A DNA stretch of 37,834 bases from Treponema sp. (GCA_017651065.1 JAGCDP010000042.1:1-37834), one strand, 5' to 3'; shown: positions 16,668 through 25,561, counted from the stretch's first letter. The notes: generated from the letters alone by a model not told the origin. Numbers and translations: made by a program.

Positions 16668-17234
16668 ATGACAGAAGACTCTCACAGCGTTTTAGTTGTA
16701 ACAAAAGATTCAAAGCTTTCTCAAAACATGAGCGCTATGCTTATACCTCCGCTCTTTGAAACAGATGTATTGAGTGATTTCAACGAAGCTCGCCGCCGTA
16801 TTTCAGAGCGCAGCTACAACATTATTCTTGTAGATTATGCCGAAGGTGAAGGCTCAGACTTTGCAACCGATGCTTCTGAAGGACTCAGCACAATCCTGCT
16901 TTTGACACCGCCTTCTCTTTTTGAAGAAGTAAGCTATCGTGTAGAAGGCTATGGAATTATTGCAATTACAAATCCGTTTGACCAGTTTTATTTTTATAAC
17001 ATGATAAAAGCAGCAATTGCCGTCCAGTATAAGGTTCAGGTACTTTCGAGCCAGACAACAAAACTCAAAGTAAAAATGGAAGAAATCAAACAGGTAAACC
17101 GCGCCAAAATGCTTTTAATGCAGAATATGAGCATGACCGAGCAGGAAGCTCACCGCTACATTGAAAAAGAAGCAATGGATAGCGGCCTTAAGAAGACTGC
17201 TGTTGCAGAAAAAATTATCAGAACTTATGGTTAA
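16668..17234 (+). CDS. ANTAR-domain response regulator, putative antiterminator of the nitrogen genes
   Basis: The 188-residue protein has a receiver-like N-terminus (about residues 7-120; HSVLVVTKDS, YNIILVDYAEGEG with Asp at the usual phosphoacceptor place, but lacking the common MPGMDG turn), a coiled linker (LKVKMEEIKQVN) and a C-terminal ANTAR domain (RAKMLLMQNMSMTEQEAHRY, EAMDSGLKKTAVAEKII). ANTAR domains bind small RNA hairpins with six-base loops and prevent terminator formation. Six such hairpins lie in leaders within this window. The gene directly follows the glnA-like gene, as NitR-type regulators follow glnA in clostridia, and would be expressed from the carA promoter, giving autoregulation. 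Whether it is phosphorylated is unknown; no histidine kinase gene is nearby. Confidence 0.92.
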   Translation: MTEDSHSVLVVTKDSKLSQNMSAMLIPPLFETDVLSDFNEARRRISERSYNIILVDYAEGEGSDFATDASEGLSTILLLTPPSLFEEVSYRVEGYGIIAITNPFDQFYFYNMIKAAIAVQYKVQVLSSQTTKLKVKMEEIKQVNRAKMLLMQNMSMTEQEAHRYIEKEAMDSGLKKTAVAEKIIRTYG

Positions 17235-17237
17235 TCC

Positions 17238-18695
17238 TTAAACTGGATATTCGCCGTTAAAACAACCCTTACAGAATGCATCTGCTCCAAGTGCCTCAAT
17301 CATTCCTTCAAGCGAAATAAAAGCAAGGGAATCTGCACCAATTTCGGCACGAATAGCTTCAAGCTCATGTGAACTTGAAATGAGTTCTGCTTTACTTGGA
17401 GTATCAATTCCTAAATGGCACGGAAACTTTACAGGCGGCGACGAAACTCTAAAATGAACTTCCCGAGCACCTGCCCTTCGCAGAATCTGAACAAGACGAC
17501 GACTTGTTGTTCCTCGCACGATTGAATCATCAATTACAATAACGCGTTTTCCTTCAAGGTCGCTTTTAATAGCATTGAGTTTTACAAAAACCATTGCTTC
17601 ACGTTCTGCCTGTGTTGGTGCAATAAAGGTTCGCCCTATATATTTATTTTTAATGATTCCCATTCCATAAGGCACACCGCTGGCTCTTGCATAACCAAGG
17701 GCTGCTCCAATTCCACTATCCGGAACACCAATAACAACATCGGCATCTACAGCAGCTTCGCGGGCAAGCACTTCTCCCATTTTATAGCGTGCCTCCTGTA
17801 CAGAAATACCGTCTATTACAGAATCAGGGCGTGCAAAATAAACATATTCAAAAATGCAGGTTCGTTTTTTGTCCTGTGTATATTTTATAGAACGAAGTCC
17901 GTCCCTGTTTATAATCACCATTTCGCCAGGTTCTACATCACGAATAAACTGACCGTTTACCGCATCAATAGCGCACGATTCAGATACAAGAATATATGAG
18001 GGGAAAGCCTTCCCCTGCGCCCGCACTTCGTTGCGGTCTACCCCTTCGCCTAGGGGCTCTGCCCCTAAAACCCCAATACACAAGGGTCTTATACCGTTAG
18101 GGTCTCTTACACCTATCAAAAGATTTTCAGTCATTATTGTAAGTGCAAATGAGCCCTTTATTTGCAGTACAGTCTGTTTAACAGCTTCTATAAATCTTCT
18201 TTGGGTTTCTGCTTCGTTTGTACCTGCAGTACCAAGATGACCGCCGTTTTCAATATATTTTCTTACAATAAGTTTTAAGATAACTTCACTGTCGCTGGTG
18301 CTCGAAAAAGTACTTCCGTAATCTTCAAGCATTTCGCGCATTTTTGTATGATTCACAAGCTGACCATTATGCGCAAGTGCAATAGAACCGTTCTTAAAGG
18401 AATTCAAAAAAGGCTGGGCATTTTCAATAGTGCGTCCACCTGCAGTTGCATAACGGACATGACCTACTGCAATGTTTCCGTCAAGCTTTTCAAAATGATT
18501 CTGTTCAAAAGCATCACTCACAAGTCCTGTGCTTTTATGAAGTTTGATTTTTGTTCCGTCACTTACAGCAATACCGGCACTTTCCTGGCCACGATGCTGT
18601 AAGCTTGTCAATGCAAAATACGAAAGACGAGCCGCATTGTCAGCTCCAAAAATTCCTACAACTCCGCACTCGTCGTGAAATTTATCTTCACACAT
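17238..18695 (-). CDS. purF: Amidophosphoribosyltransferase
   Basis: The 485-residue enzyme starts purine synthesis by transferring glutamine ammonia to PRPP. A short propeptide (MCEDKFHDE) precedes the catalytic Cys of CGVVGIFG, then LQHRGQESAGIA, GHVRYATAG and AHNGQLVN; the PRPP-binding loop is VIVIDDSIVRGTTS. Between RPLCIG and SYILVSESCAID there are about 20 residues absent from relatives (GAEPLGEGVDRNEVRAQGK), encoded by a GC-rich repeat. The gene is one base from gltD and is last in the gltB-gltD-purF unit. It converges on the ANTAR gene with only three bases between. Confidence 0.97.
   Translation of the reverse strand: MCEDKFHDECGVVGIFGADNAARLSYFALTSLQHRGQESAGIAVSDGTKIKLHKSTGLVSDAFEQNHFEKLDGNIAVGHVRYATAGGRTIENAQPFLNSFKNGSIALAHNGQLVNHTKMREMLEDYGSTFSSTSDSEVILKLIVRKYIENGGHLGTAGTNEAETQRRFIEAVKQTVLQIKGSFALTIMTENLLIGVRDPNGIRPLCIGVLGAEPLGEGVDRNEVRAQGKAFPSYILVSESCAIDAVNGQFIRDVEPGEMVIINRDGLRSIKYTQDKKRTCIFEYVYFARPDSVIDGISVQEARYKMGEVLAREAAVDADVVIGVPDSGIGAALGYARASGVPYGMGIIKNKYIGRTFIAPTQAEREAMVFVKLNAIKSDLEGKRVIVIDDSIVRGTTSRRLVQILRRAGAREVHFRVSSPPVKFPCHLGIDTPSKAELISSSHELEAIRAEIGADSLAFISLEGMIEALGADAFCKGCFNGEYPV
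18000..18080 (-). repeat. GC-rich repeat inserted in frame in purF
   Basis: The segment contains AGGGGCAGAGCCCCT and GGGGAAGGCTTTCCCC palindromic blocks joined by GCAACGAAGTGCGGG. Its base composition differs from the flanks. It replaces a short loop in the family with about 20 residues. Confidence 0.8.
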
Positions 18696-18696
18696 T

Positions 18697-20214
18697 TTAT
18701 TGAGCCTCGCCCATCAGATAATCATCAATTTCTTTTGCACATTCACGGCCTTCGGCAATTGCCCACACAACCAGCGACTGACCACGATGCATATCACCTG
18801 CCGTAAAGATTTTTGGATTGTTTGTTTCTTGAACAGTTCCACGTGGTCCCAGCTCAACACCAAATGCATTTGCAGTATATTCTTCGCAGCCAACAAAACC
18901 GGCAGCAACAAGAAGAAGATCACAAGGAAGAGTCTTTTCTGTACCGGCGCGTTCAACAAGCTGGCGTTTTCCGTCGATTGTCTGGAATTCAACTTCTATT
19001 GTTTTAACTGCAGTAATGTGACCGTTTTCACTAATAACTTCTTTTACAGTTGTTTCATAAATGCGAGGATCGTGTCCAAATTTTGCAATCGATTCTTCGG
19101 CACCGTAATCAACCTTTAAGGTTTTAGGCCACTCAGGCCATGGATTATCTTTAGCGCGTTCAACAGGAGGACAAGGCATCATTTCTATCTGGGTAACACT
19201 TGCAGCACCAAGACGAATTGAACTTCCACAGCAGTCGTTTCCTGTGTCCCCTCCTCCAACTATAATTACATTCTTTCCTTCAACTTCAATTCCATAACGC
19301 TCACTAAGCATTTGTGCAATCTGACCATTTGTAGGCTGCATGCTTATTTTATCAAGAGCTTCGCTTGTAGAAATTACGCACTTTGTTACACGTGTAAGGA
19401 AATCTACTGCAAACAAAACTCCTTTTGTATCTATACCTGCAGCATTAAGTGGACGTGCTTTTTTTGCACCACAGCAAAGTGCAACTGCATCAAACTCATT
19501 CAAAATATGATCTGCAGAAGCACCGCGACCTACATCGGCATTAAAAACAAACTCAACACCTTCTGCTTTCATAAGTTGTACACGGCGTTCAATTATATTT
19601 TTTTCAAGCTTCATATTTGGAATACCGTACATCAAAAGTCCGCCTGCTTTGTCTTCTCGTTCAAAAATAGTAACGTTATGACCACGGCGATTAAGCCAGT
19701 CTGCAACTGCAAGTCCACTTGGACCGGAACCAATTACAGCAACTTTTTTACCGGACCGCTTTGCCGGAATCTGAGGTTTCATATAACCTGTTTCAAAAGC
19801 TTTTTCAATAATAAAAAGTTCGTTGTCGTGAACTGTTACAGGCCCCTCGCTGACCACCGGACTTCCACAGTTACATGCCTTTTCACAAAGTGCCGGGCAT
19901 ACACGACCTGTAAATTCAGGGAAGCTTGAAGTCTTCAAAAGTCGCCAGGCAGCCATATCAAACTGACCGTTAAAAAGCGCATCGTTCCATTCAGGAATAA
20001 AATTATGGAGCGGACAACCTGTTACCATTCCCTTAAGCTTGAGCGCTGAACCACACATAGGCACACCGCAATTCATACAGCGTGCAGCCTGTTCACGGCG
20101 AGCCTTTTCATCAAGCTTTGGATGAAACTCCTTAAAGTTTGTAAGTCGTTCCAGCGGAGGAACATTCCCATTTTCAACTCTTTTATAATCCATAAATCCT
20201 GTTGGTTTGCTCAT
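18697..20214 (-). CDS. gltD: Glutamate synthase small subunit (NADPH)
   Basis: The 505-residue flavoprotein passes electrons from NAD(P)H to the large subunit. It begins MSKPTGFMDYKR, has Cys-rich Fe-S segments (QAARCMNCGVPMCG, FTGRVCPALCEKACNCG), an FAD-binding VAVIGSGPSGLAVADWL, an NADP-binding IIVGGGDTGNDCCG and the C-terminal FTAGDMHRGQSLVVWAI. Length is standard. It lies 12 bases after gltB, with GGAGGA before its ATG, and is coupled to purF. Confidence 0.97.
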   Translation of the reverse strand: MSKPTGFMDYKRVENGNVPPLERLTNFKEFHPKLDEKARREQAARCMNCGVPMCGSALKLKGMVTGCPLHNFIPEWNDALFNGQFDMAAWRLLKTSSFPEFTGRVCPALCEKACNCGSPVVSEGPVTVHDNELFIIEKAFETGYMKPQIPAKRSGKKVAVIGSGPSGLAVADWLNRRGHNVTIFEREDKAGGLLMYGIPNMKLEKNIIERRVQLMKAEGVEFVFNADVGRGASADHILNEFDAVALCCGAKKARPLNAAGIDTKGVLFAVDFLTRVTKCVISTSEALDKISMQPTNGQIAQMLSERYGIEVEGKNVIIVGGGDTGNDCCGSSIRLGAASVTQIEMMPCPPVERAKDNPWPEWPKTLKVDYGAEESIAKFGHDPRIYETTVKEVISENGHITAVKTIEVEFQTIDGKRQLVERAGTEKTLPCDLLLVAAGFVGCEEYTANAFGVELGPRGTVQETNNPKIFTAGDMHRGQSLVVWAIAEGRECAKEIDDYLMGEAQ

Positions 20215-20226
20215 TTTCTGTTCCTC

Positions 20227-23200
20227 CTATGCTGTACACTTTCTGAATGCATCAAGTACTGCTTCATCGTATTGCTTACCGGCTGCTTCTTCGGCATATA
20301 TTTCTGTCATTATCTTAAGATAGTCATTTGGTATGATTTTCTTAAAGCAGGTTTTGTAATATGCCCAGTCTGCAAGGATTTCTTTTGCACGTTCACTGCC
20401 TGTTTCTGCTACATGCTGTTCGATGAGGGAATGCAGAAGCTCTTCGTCGTCCGCACCGCGTAACGTTGTCGTCTCATCATCAAGGGCATACACTTTTACA
20501 AGTTCGTGATTCAGACGTTTATATAAGTCGTGATTTTCATCAAGAACATATGCAACACCACCGCTCATACCGGCACACAAGTTTTTTCCTGTACCGCCAA
20601 GAATTACAGCAGTACCGCCTGTCATATATTCAAGTCCGTGGTCACCGCAGCCTTCGGCAACAACTGTTGCACCTGAGTTACGTACACAGAAGCGTTCCCC
20701 TGCAACACCGTTTATAAAGGCAGTTCCGCTTGTAGCTCCAAAAAGTGCTACGTTTCCTACTATGATATTTGATGCAGCATCTCCGTCAAAACCAGCCGGC
20801 TTTTTAATTACAAGCTTTCCACCGCTAAGACCTTTTCCGAATGCATCGTTTGCGTCTCCTGTAAGGCGAAGTGTAAGTCCCTTTGGAATAAATGCCCCAA
20901 AGCTCTGTCCTGCTCCACCGGCAAAATTTACGCAGAATGTATCATCGGCAAGACTGTTGCCATACTTCTTCTGGATTTCGCTGCCCAAAATTGTACCAAC
21001 GGTTCGGTCAGTTGATTGGATTGAGATAAGCGATTCCCGGGTCAAGCCCGAGAATGACACATCTGATGATTTTTCAAAATCCGGAACCAGTTTTGCAAGG
21101 TCAATTGTCTTTTCAAGTTTGAAATCAAACAGTGAACGATCGGCTTTCCAGCTGTTCTGCCCTTCGACAGGCTCAGGGACCCCAGTTTTTGAATCAGGGA
21201 CCGCAGTTTTTGCAAGCACGCGGCTCATGTCAACAAGGCCTGCTCTCTTGAAGCCCTGCTTGTCCTTGAGCTTGAGTAAATCTGTTCTTCCGCAAAGTTC
21301 TTCTACTGAGCGTACTCCAAGCTTTGCCATAATTTCGCGCATTTCCTGGGCTATGAACTTCATAAAATTTTCTACATATTCAGGCTTGCCCGGGAATTTT
21401 GCACGAAGTTTTTCATTCTGAGTTGCAACACCAAAAGGACAGGTATCAAGCTGGCATACGCGCATCATTGAACAACCCATTGCAATAAGAGGAGCGGTTG
21501 CAAAACCAAATTCTTCTGCACCAAGAAGTGCTGCAATTACAACATCGCGGCCACTCATAAGTTTACCGTCTGTTTCTATTACTACACGTCCACGCAAGCC
21601 GTTTTGAATCAAAGTCTGATGAGTTTCGGCAAGACCAAGTTCCCAAGGAAGCCCGGCATGATGAATAGATGAAATTGGAGCGGCACCAGTACCACCATCG
21701 TGACCACTAATCAAAATAACCTGAGCACCGGCCTTTGCAACACCTGCAGCAATTGTACCAACACCAGCTTCACTAACAAGCTTTACGCTGATGCGGGCAG
21801 CGCGGTTTGCATTTTTTAAATCGTAAATAAGCTGAGCCAAATCTTCAATAGAATAAATGTCGTGATGTGGAGGAGGTGAAATAAGTGCTACACCCGGAGT
21901 TGCATAACGAGTTTTTGCAATCCAAGGATAAACTTTTTTGCCAGGAAGATGTCCGCCTTCTCCAGGCTTTGCTCCCTGTGCCATTTTAATCTGAATTTCT
22001 GTTGCACTGAGCAGGTATTCTTCTGTAACGCCAAAGCGTCCGCTTGCAACCTGCTTGATTGCGCTGTTATATTCTGTTCCAAGTCGCTCAGGCTTTTCAC
22101 CACCTTCACCGCTGTTAGATTTTCCGTGCAAATGGTTCATTGCAGCAGCCATACATTTATGGGCTTCTTCGCTGATTGAACCGTAAGACATAGCCCCGGT
22201 CTTAAAACGCTTTACAATTTCCTCAACGCTTTCTACTTCGTCAATCGGAATACCACCGTCTTTTGCAAAATCAAAATCAAGCATAGCACGTAATGTGTGC
22301 GGATGATCGTTAGAATCAACTAACGCAGTATATTCCTTAAAGCGGGCATAATCTCCGTTTCTGGTTGACTGCTGCAAAGCAACGATTGTATCTGGATTAT
22401 AAAGATGACTTTCGGCAGTTGGTCCCATGCGAAGCTTATGATTTCCTACAGAATCAAGATGCTGATTTACTGTAAGGCCATTTGGATCAAAGCCCTGTGC
22501 GTGATGATAGTGTACATCTTCTTCAATTTCCTTAAGCCCTACTCCACCAACGCGGCTTACTGTATTTGTAAAGTATTTTTCTACAACATCCTGAGCAATA
22601 CCAACTGCTTCAAAAATCTGTGCAGACTGGTAAGACTGAATTGTACTGATTCCCATCTTTGCAGCAATCTTTACAATTCCGTTTATGATTGCCTTGTTGT
22701 AATCGTCAATTGCTGTATGATAATCCTTATCCAGTAGTTTCTGATCAATAAGTTCTGCAATTGCTTCATGTGCAAGATAAGGGTTGATTGCACGTGCCCC
22801 GTAACCAAGACACATGGCAGCCTGATGAACATCACGAACCTCGGCAGTTTCAAGAATTACAGAAACAGCAGTACGCTTTTTTGTTCTGATAAGGTACTGT
22901 TCAACAGCACTTGTTGCAAGAATTGCAGGAATAGCAGCATGAGTTTCATCAACACCACGGTCGCTTAAAATGATGATGTTGTAACCTTCGGTGTAGGCGG
23001 CATCAATCTGAGCGAACAGGTCGTCTAAGGCTGCTTCAAGATTTGATTCAAAAAGAATCGAAAGTGTCTTTGCCTTAAGGCCATTTGAATTGAGCGCGGC
23101 AATTTTAATAAGGTCTGTACCTGTCAAAATCGGATTATTAATTTCGAGCACGCGGCAGTTTTTGGCAGCAGGCTCTAAAATGTTTCCGTCTTTACCTACA

Positions 23201-24819
23201 TAAACTGTTGTATCTGTTACAATCTTTTCTCGCAGACTGTCAATTGGAGGGTTAGTTACCTGAGCAAACAACTGCTTAAAATAACTGAACAGGCTCTGAT
23301 GTTTTTCACTCATTACGGCAAGCGGAGTATCTACACCCATACTTGCAGTTGGTTCAACACCATTTTTGGCCATTGGTAAAATCATTTCATTTACATCTTC
23401 ATAATTCCAGCCAAAGGCACGGTACAAAATATTGCGTTCTTCAAGAGTGTGAACAGGAATCTTTTTATTTGGAATCTTAAGGTCGGCAAGATGAACAAGA
23501 TTCATATCAAGCCATTCGCCGTAAGGATACTGTTTTGCATATTCATTTTTACACTCTTCATCGCTGATAATTTTTTTCTGAACAGTATCAACAAGAAGGA
23601 TTCTACCAGGCTGAAGTCGTGATTTGATTTTTATGTTTTCTTCAGGAATATCAAGAACACCAACCTCGCTACTCAAAACAAGCATGCCGTCTTTTGTAAT
23701 GTAATAGCGGCTAGGGCGGAGTCCGTTACGGTCAAGTGTAGCTCCAAGAAGGTCACCATCACTAAAGAGGATTGCTGCAGGACCATCCCAGCTTTCCATC
23801 ATGGTTGCCCAATAGTGATAGAAATCTTTTTTTAGAACAGGCATATTGTCGTCGTGCTTCCAAGGTTCCGGAATACACATCATAACTGCAAGTGGAAGAG
23901 GTACACCGTTCATCAAAAGGAACTCTAAAGTGTTATCAAGCATTGCAGAGTCTGAACCTGTTGTATCTACAGCAGGAAGAATTTTTGACATGTCGCTGTC
24001 TGATATTTTTGTAGAATGAATTGTTTCTTCGCGGGCAAGCATACGGTCAACGTTTCCGCGGATTGTATTGATTTCGCCGTTGTGTGCAATAAAACGATTT
24101 GGATGAGCACGCTGCCAGCTAGGCTGAGTATTTGTAGAAAAGCGCGAATGCACAATAGCAAGTGCCGATTTATATTCTTCTGACTGAAGATCTTTGTAAA
24201 AAGTTCGCAGCTCATGAACAAGGAACATTCCTTTATAAACAATTGTACGGGAACTCAAAGAGCAGACATATGTGGTCCCTGAGCCTGTCGAAGGGCTCGA
24301 AGGGCCTTTTTCAAATTCCCTTCTTAAAATATAAAGCTTCCTGTCAAACTCCAACCCTTTCTCACAATCCTTAGGCTTTTCAATAAATGCCTGCCAGATA
24401 GAAGGCATGCAGTCGCGGGCCTTTTTACCAAGCACATCTGCATTTACAGGAACCTCACGCCATCCCAAAAGCTTAAGCCCTTCTGCCGCACAGCATTTTT
24501 CAAAGCGAGCTTTTTCAGAACTTGTGGTCCCTGAGCCTGTCGAAGGAAAGAAAAACTGTCCTATACCATATTCTCTTTCGCCAAGGCTTCCAACAAGGTT
24601 GGCGGCTGCCTTTTTATAAAAATCATGGCTTATTTGAACAAGAATACCAACACCATCTCCTGTTTCGCCGGAAGCATCTTTACCGGCACGATGCTCCAGT
24701 TTTTCTACAATGCTAAGCGCATTATCAACAATTTTGTGCGACTTACTTCCATCAATGTTTACTACTGCTCCAATTCCGCAATTGTCATGTTCAAAACCAG
24801 GTTCATAAAGTGTTTTCAT
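20227..24819 (-). CDS. gltB: Glutamate synthase large subunit
   Basis: The 1530-residue enzyme makes two glutamates from glutamine and 2-oxoglutarate. After a short propeptide (MKTLYEPGFEHDN) comes the class II glutaminase CGIGAVVN; the central and FMN domains follow (GEGGEKPERLGTEYNS, GGHLPGKKVYPWIA, ISGHDGGTGAAPISS), with the 3Fe-4S site CSMMRVCQLDTCPFG, and a C-terminal beta-helix with GGxAxxLGGTGKN repeats. Four in-frame repeat insertions are visible (two in the glutaminase domain, two between FMN and C-terminal domains). The ATG at 24819 has GGAG just upstream, right after the terminator U run. The gene heads the gltB-gltD-purF unit. Confidence 0.97.
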   Translation of the reverse strand: MKTLYEPGFEHDNCGIGAVVNIDGSKSHKIVDNALSIVEKLEHRAGKDASGETGDGVGILVQISHDFYKKAAANLVGSLGEREYGIGQFFFPSTGSGTTSSEKARFEKCCAAEGLKLLGWREVPVNADVLGKKARDCMPSIWQAFIEKPKDCEKGLEFDRKLYILRREFEKGPSSPSTGSGTTYVCSLSSRTIVYKGMFLVHELRTFYKDLQSEEYKSALAIVHSRFSTNTQPSWQRAHPNRFIAHNGEINTIRGNVDRMLAREETIHSTKISDSDMSKILPAVDTTGSDSAMLDNTLEFLLMNGVPLPLAVMMCIPEPWKHDDNMPVLKKDFYHYWATMMESWDGPAAILFSDGDLLGATLDRNGLRPSRYYITKDGMLVLSSEVGVLDIPEENIKIKSRLQPGRILLVDTVQKKIISDEECKNEYAKQYPYGEWLDMNLVHLADLKIPNKKIPVHTLEERNILYRAFGWNYEDVNEMILPMAKNGVEPTASMGVDTPLAVMSEKHQSLFSYFKQLFAQVTNPPIDSLREKIVTDTTVYVGKDGNILEPAAKNCRVLEINNPILTGTDLIKIAALNSNGLKAKTLSILFESNLEAALDDLFAQIDAAYTEGYNIIILSDRGVDETHAAIPAILATSAVEQYLIRTKKRTAVSVILETAEVRDVHQAAMCLGYGARAINPYLAHEAIAELIDQKLLDKDYHTAIDDYNKAIINGIVKIAAKMGISTIQSYQSAQIFEAVGIAQDVVEKYFTNTVSRVGGVGLKEIEEDVHYHHAQGFDPNGLTVNQHLDSVGNHKLRMGPTAESHLYNPDTIVALQQSTRNGDYARFKEYTALVDSNDHPHTLRAMLDFDFAKDGGIPIDEVESVEEIVKRFKTGAMSYGSISEEAHKCMAAAMNHLHGKSNSGEGGEKPERLGTEYNSAIKQVASGRFGVTEEYLLSATEIQIKMAQGAKPGEGGHLPGKKVYPWIAKTRYATPGVALISPPPHHDIYSIEDLAQLIYDLKNANRAARISVKLVSEAGVGTIAAGVAKAGAQVILISGHDGGTGAAPISSIHHAGLPWELGLAETHQTLIQNGLRGRVVIETDGKLMSGRDVVIAALLGAEEFGFATAPLIAMGCSMMRVCQLDTCPFGVATQNEKLRAKFPGKPEYVENFMKFIAQEMREIMAKLGVRSVEELCGRTDLLKLKDKQGFKRAGLVDMSRVLAKTAVPDSKTGVPEPVEGQNSWKADRSLFDFKLEKTIDLAKLVPDFEKSSDVSFSGLTRESLISIQSTDRTVGTILGSEIQKKYGNSLADDTFCVNFAGGAGQSFGAFIPKGLTLRLTGDANDAFGKGLSGGKLVIKKPAGFDGDAASNIIVGNVALFGATSGTAFINGVAGERFCVRNSGATVVAEGCGDHGLEYMTGGTAVILGGTGKNLCAGMSGGVAYVLDENHDLYKRLNHELVKVYALDDETTTLRGADDEELLHSLIEQHVAETGSERAKEILADWAYYKTCFKKIIPNDYLKIMTEIYAEEAAGKQYDEAVLDAFRKCTA
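21037..21060 (-). repeat. In-frame repeat inside gltB (GGGCTTGACCC family)
   Basis: On the minus strand GTGTCATTCTCGGGCTTGAC followed by CCGG matches the intergenic repeats at 1373 and 30130. It encodes VSFSGLTRES in the linker before the C-terminal domain. Confidence 0.85.
21161..21213 (-). repeat. In-frame repeat inside gltB (CCTTCGACAAGC family), partly duplicated
   Basis: Plus-strand CCTTCGACAGGCTCAGGGAC, followed by ATCAGGGACCGCAG. It encodes GVPEPVEGQN in gltB, a frame different from that used in the glutaminase domain, in the same linker as the previous repeat. Confidence 0.85.
24273..24306 (-). repeat. In-frame repeat inside gltB glutaminase domain, copy a
   Basis: Minus-strand CCCTTCGACAGGCTCAGGGA encodes SPSTGSGTT, directly before the conserved YVCSLSSRTIVYKGM block. 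Confidence 0.87.
24524..24546 (-). repeat. In-frame repeat inside gltB glutaminase domain, copy b
   Basis: Minus-strand CCTTCGACAGGCTCAGGGAC encodes PSTGSGTT about 80 codons upstream of copy a. Confidence 0.87.
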
Positions 24820-24830
24820 CTTTCTGCTCC

Positions 24831-24894
24831 AAAAAAAAAGAGGCCGTAGACAAAATTTCGAAAAATCGAAATTATATCTACGACCTCTTTGCCG
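24831..24894 (-). promoter_or_regulatory. gltB leader: ANTAR-type hexaloop plus terminator
   Basis: CGGC-AAAGAG-GUCG (24894-24881, minus strand) forms a hexaloop hairpin with A1 and G4, extendable by an A-U pair. It overlaps a strong terminator: GAGGUCGUAGA (24887-24877) pairs with UCUACGGCCUC (24850-24840), with an inner AAUUUCGA/UCGAAAUU helix and nine U (24839-24831). The gltB Shine-Dalgarno follows immediately. Confidence 0.88.
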
Positions 24895-24907
24895 TTTATT
24901 TCTTTAA

Positions 24908-24936
24908 TAATAATGAATTTTTACAGAATAAGTCAA
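24908..24936 (-). promoter_or_regulatory. Promoter of gltB-gltD-purF
   Basis: TTGACT (24936-24931), 17 bases, TTATTA (24913-24908). The start is expected at about 24901, a few bases before the hexaloop hairpin. It nearly abuts the 3' end of the upstream flavoprotein gene. Confidence 0.78.
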
Positions 24937-24946
24937 GTATTTACAA

Positions 24947-25561
24947 TTAAATAAAATTAGTCCACAAATGCTTCTCTGTTTCCGGCAGCCCGAACTTTTC
25001 CTTGCCAAGCGCAATTGATTTAATCAAAAAGCTCATATTGCGGGCAAGAACTCGGAGCACCTGCATGCCTTCTTCATCCTGAACAGCTTCTCCCGGGGCA
25101 CCTCCGTGGATATTGTTCCAGTACTGGCTTGTTGCAACAGGCATTCCGCTTATTGTGAAAAACTTGTTCAGCACATCAAAAGAGGCAGTTGTTCCTCCAC
25201 GGCGGGCACAAACAAATCCGGCACCAACCTTCATTGTTTTGTCAAAATGGCTGCTGTAAAAAAGGCGCTGTAAAAAAGCCTGAACTGTCGCATTCGGGGC
25301 GGCGTAATAAACCGGAGTTCCAACTACAAGTCCGTCGGCTGCTTCAAACTTTGGAGCAAACTCATTTACAATATCATCAAAAACACAGTGGCCTTTCTTG
25401 CTGCACTGATTACATGCAATACATCCGCGGATATCCTTGTTGCCGATATTGTAAATTTCTGTTTCTATACCCTGTTCGTTGAAAATCTTCTGCATTTCTT
25501 CCAGCCCCAGCAGTGTATTGCTTTTTGGGCGGGGGCTACCGTTTACTAAAAGTACTTTCAT
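24947..25561 (-). CDS. Flavodoxin-fold NAD(P)H-dependent oxidoreductase with Cys cluster
   Basis: The 204-residue protein has the FMN-binding start MKVLLVNGSPRPKSNT, a Cys-rich segment (GCIACNQCSKKGHCVFDD) and GLVVGTPVYYAAPNATVQAF, placing it in the NADPH-dependent FMN reductase / iron-sulfur flavoprotein group. The start at 25561 has GGAGG eight bases upstream; a TTG 15 bases earlier is less likely. It lies 20 bases after the DUF4153-like gene on the same strand and may be co-transcribed. Substrate cannot be told; quinone, FMN or other electron acceptors are possible. Confidence 0.88.
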   Translation of the reverse strand: MKVLLVNGSPRPKSNTLLGLEEMQKIFNEQGIETEIYNIGNKDIRGCIACNQCSKKGHCVFDDIVNEFAPKFEAADGLVVGTPVYYAAPNATVQAFLQRLFYSSHFDKTMKVGAGFVCARRGGTTASFDVLNKFFTISGMPVATSQYWNNIHGGAPGEAVQDEEGMQVLRVLARNMSFLIKSIALGKEKFGLPETEKHLWTNFI

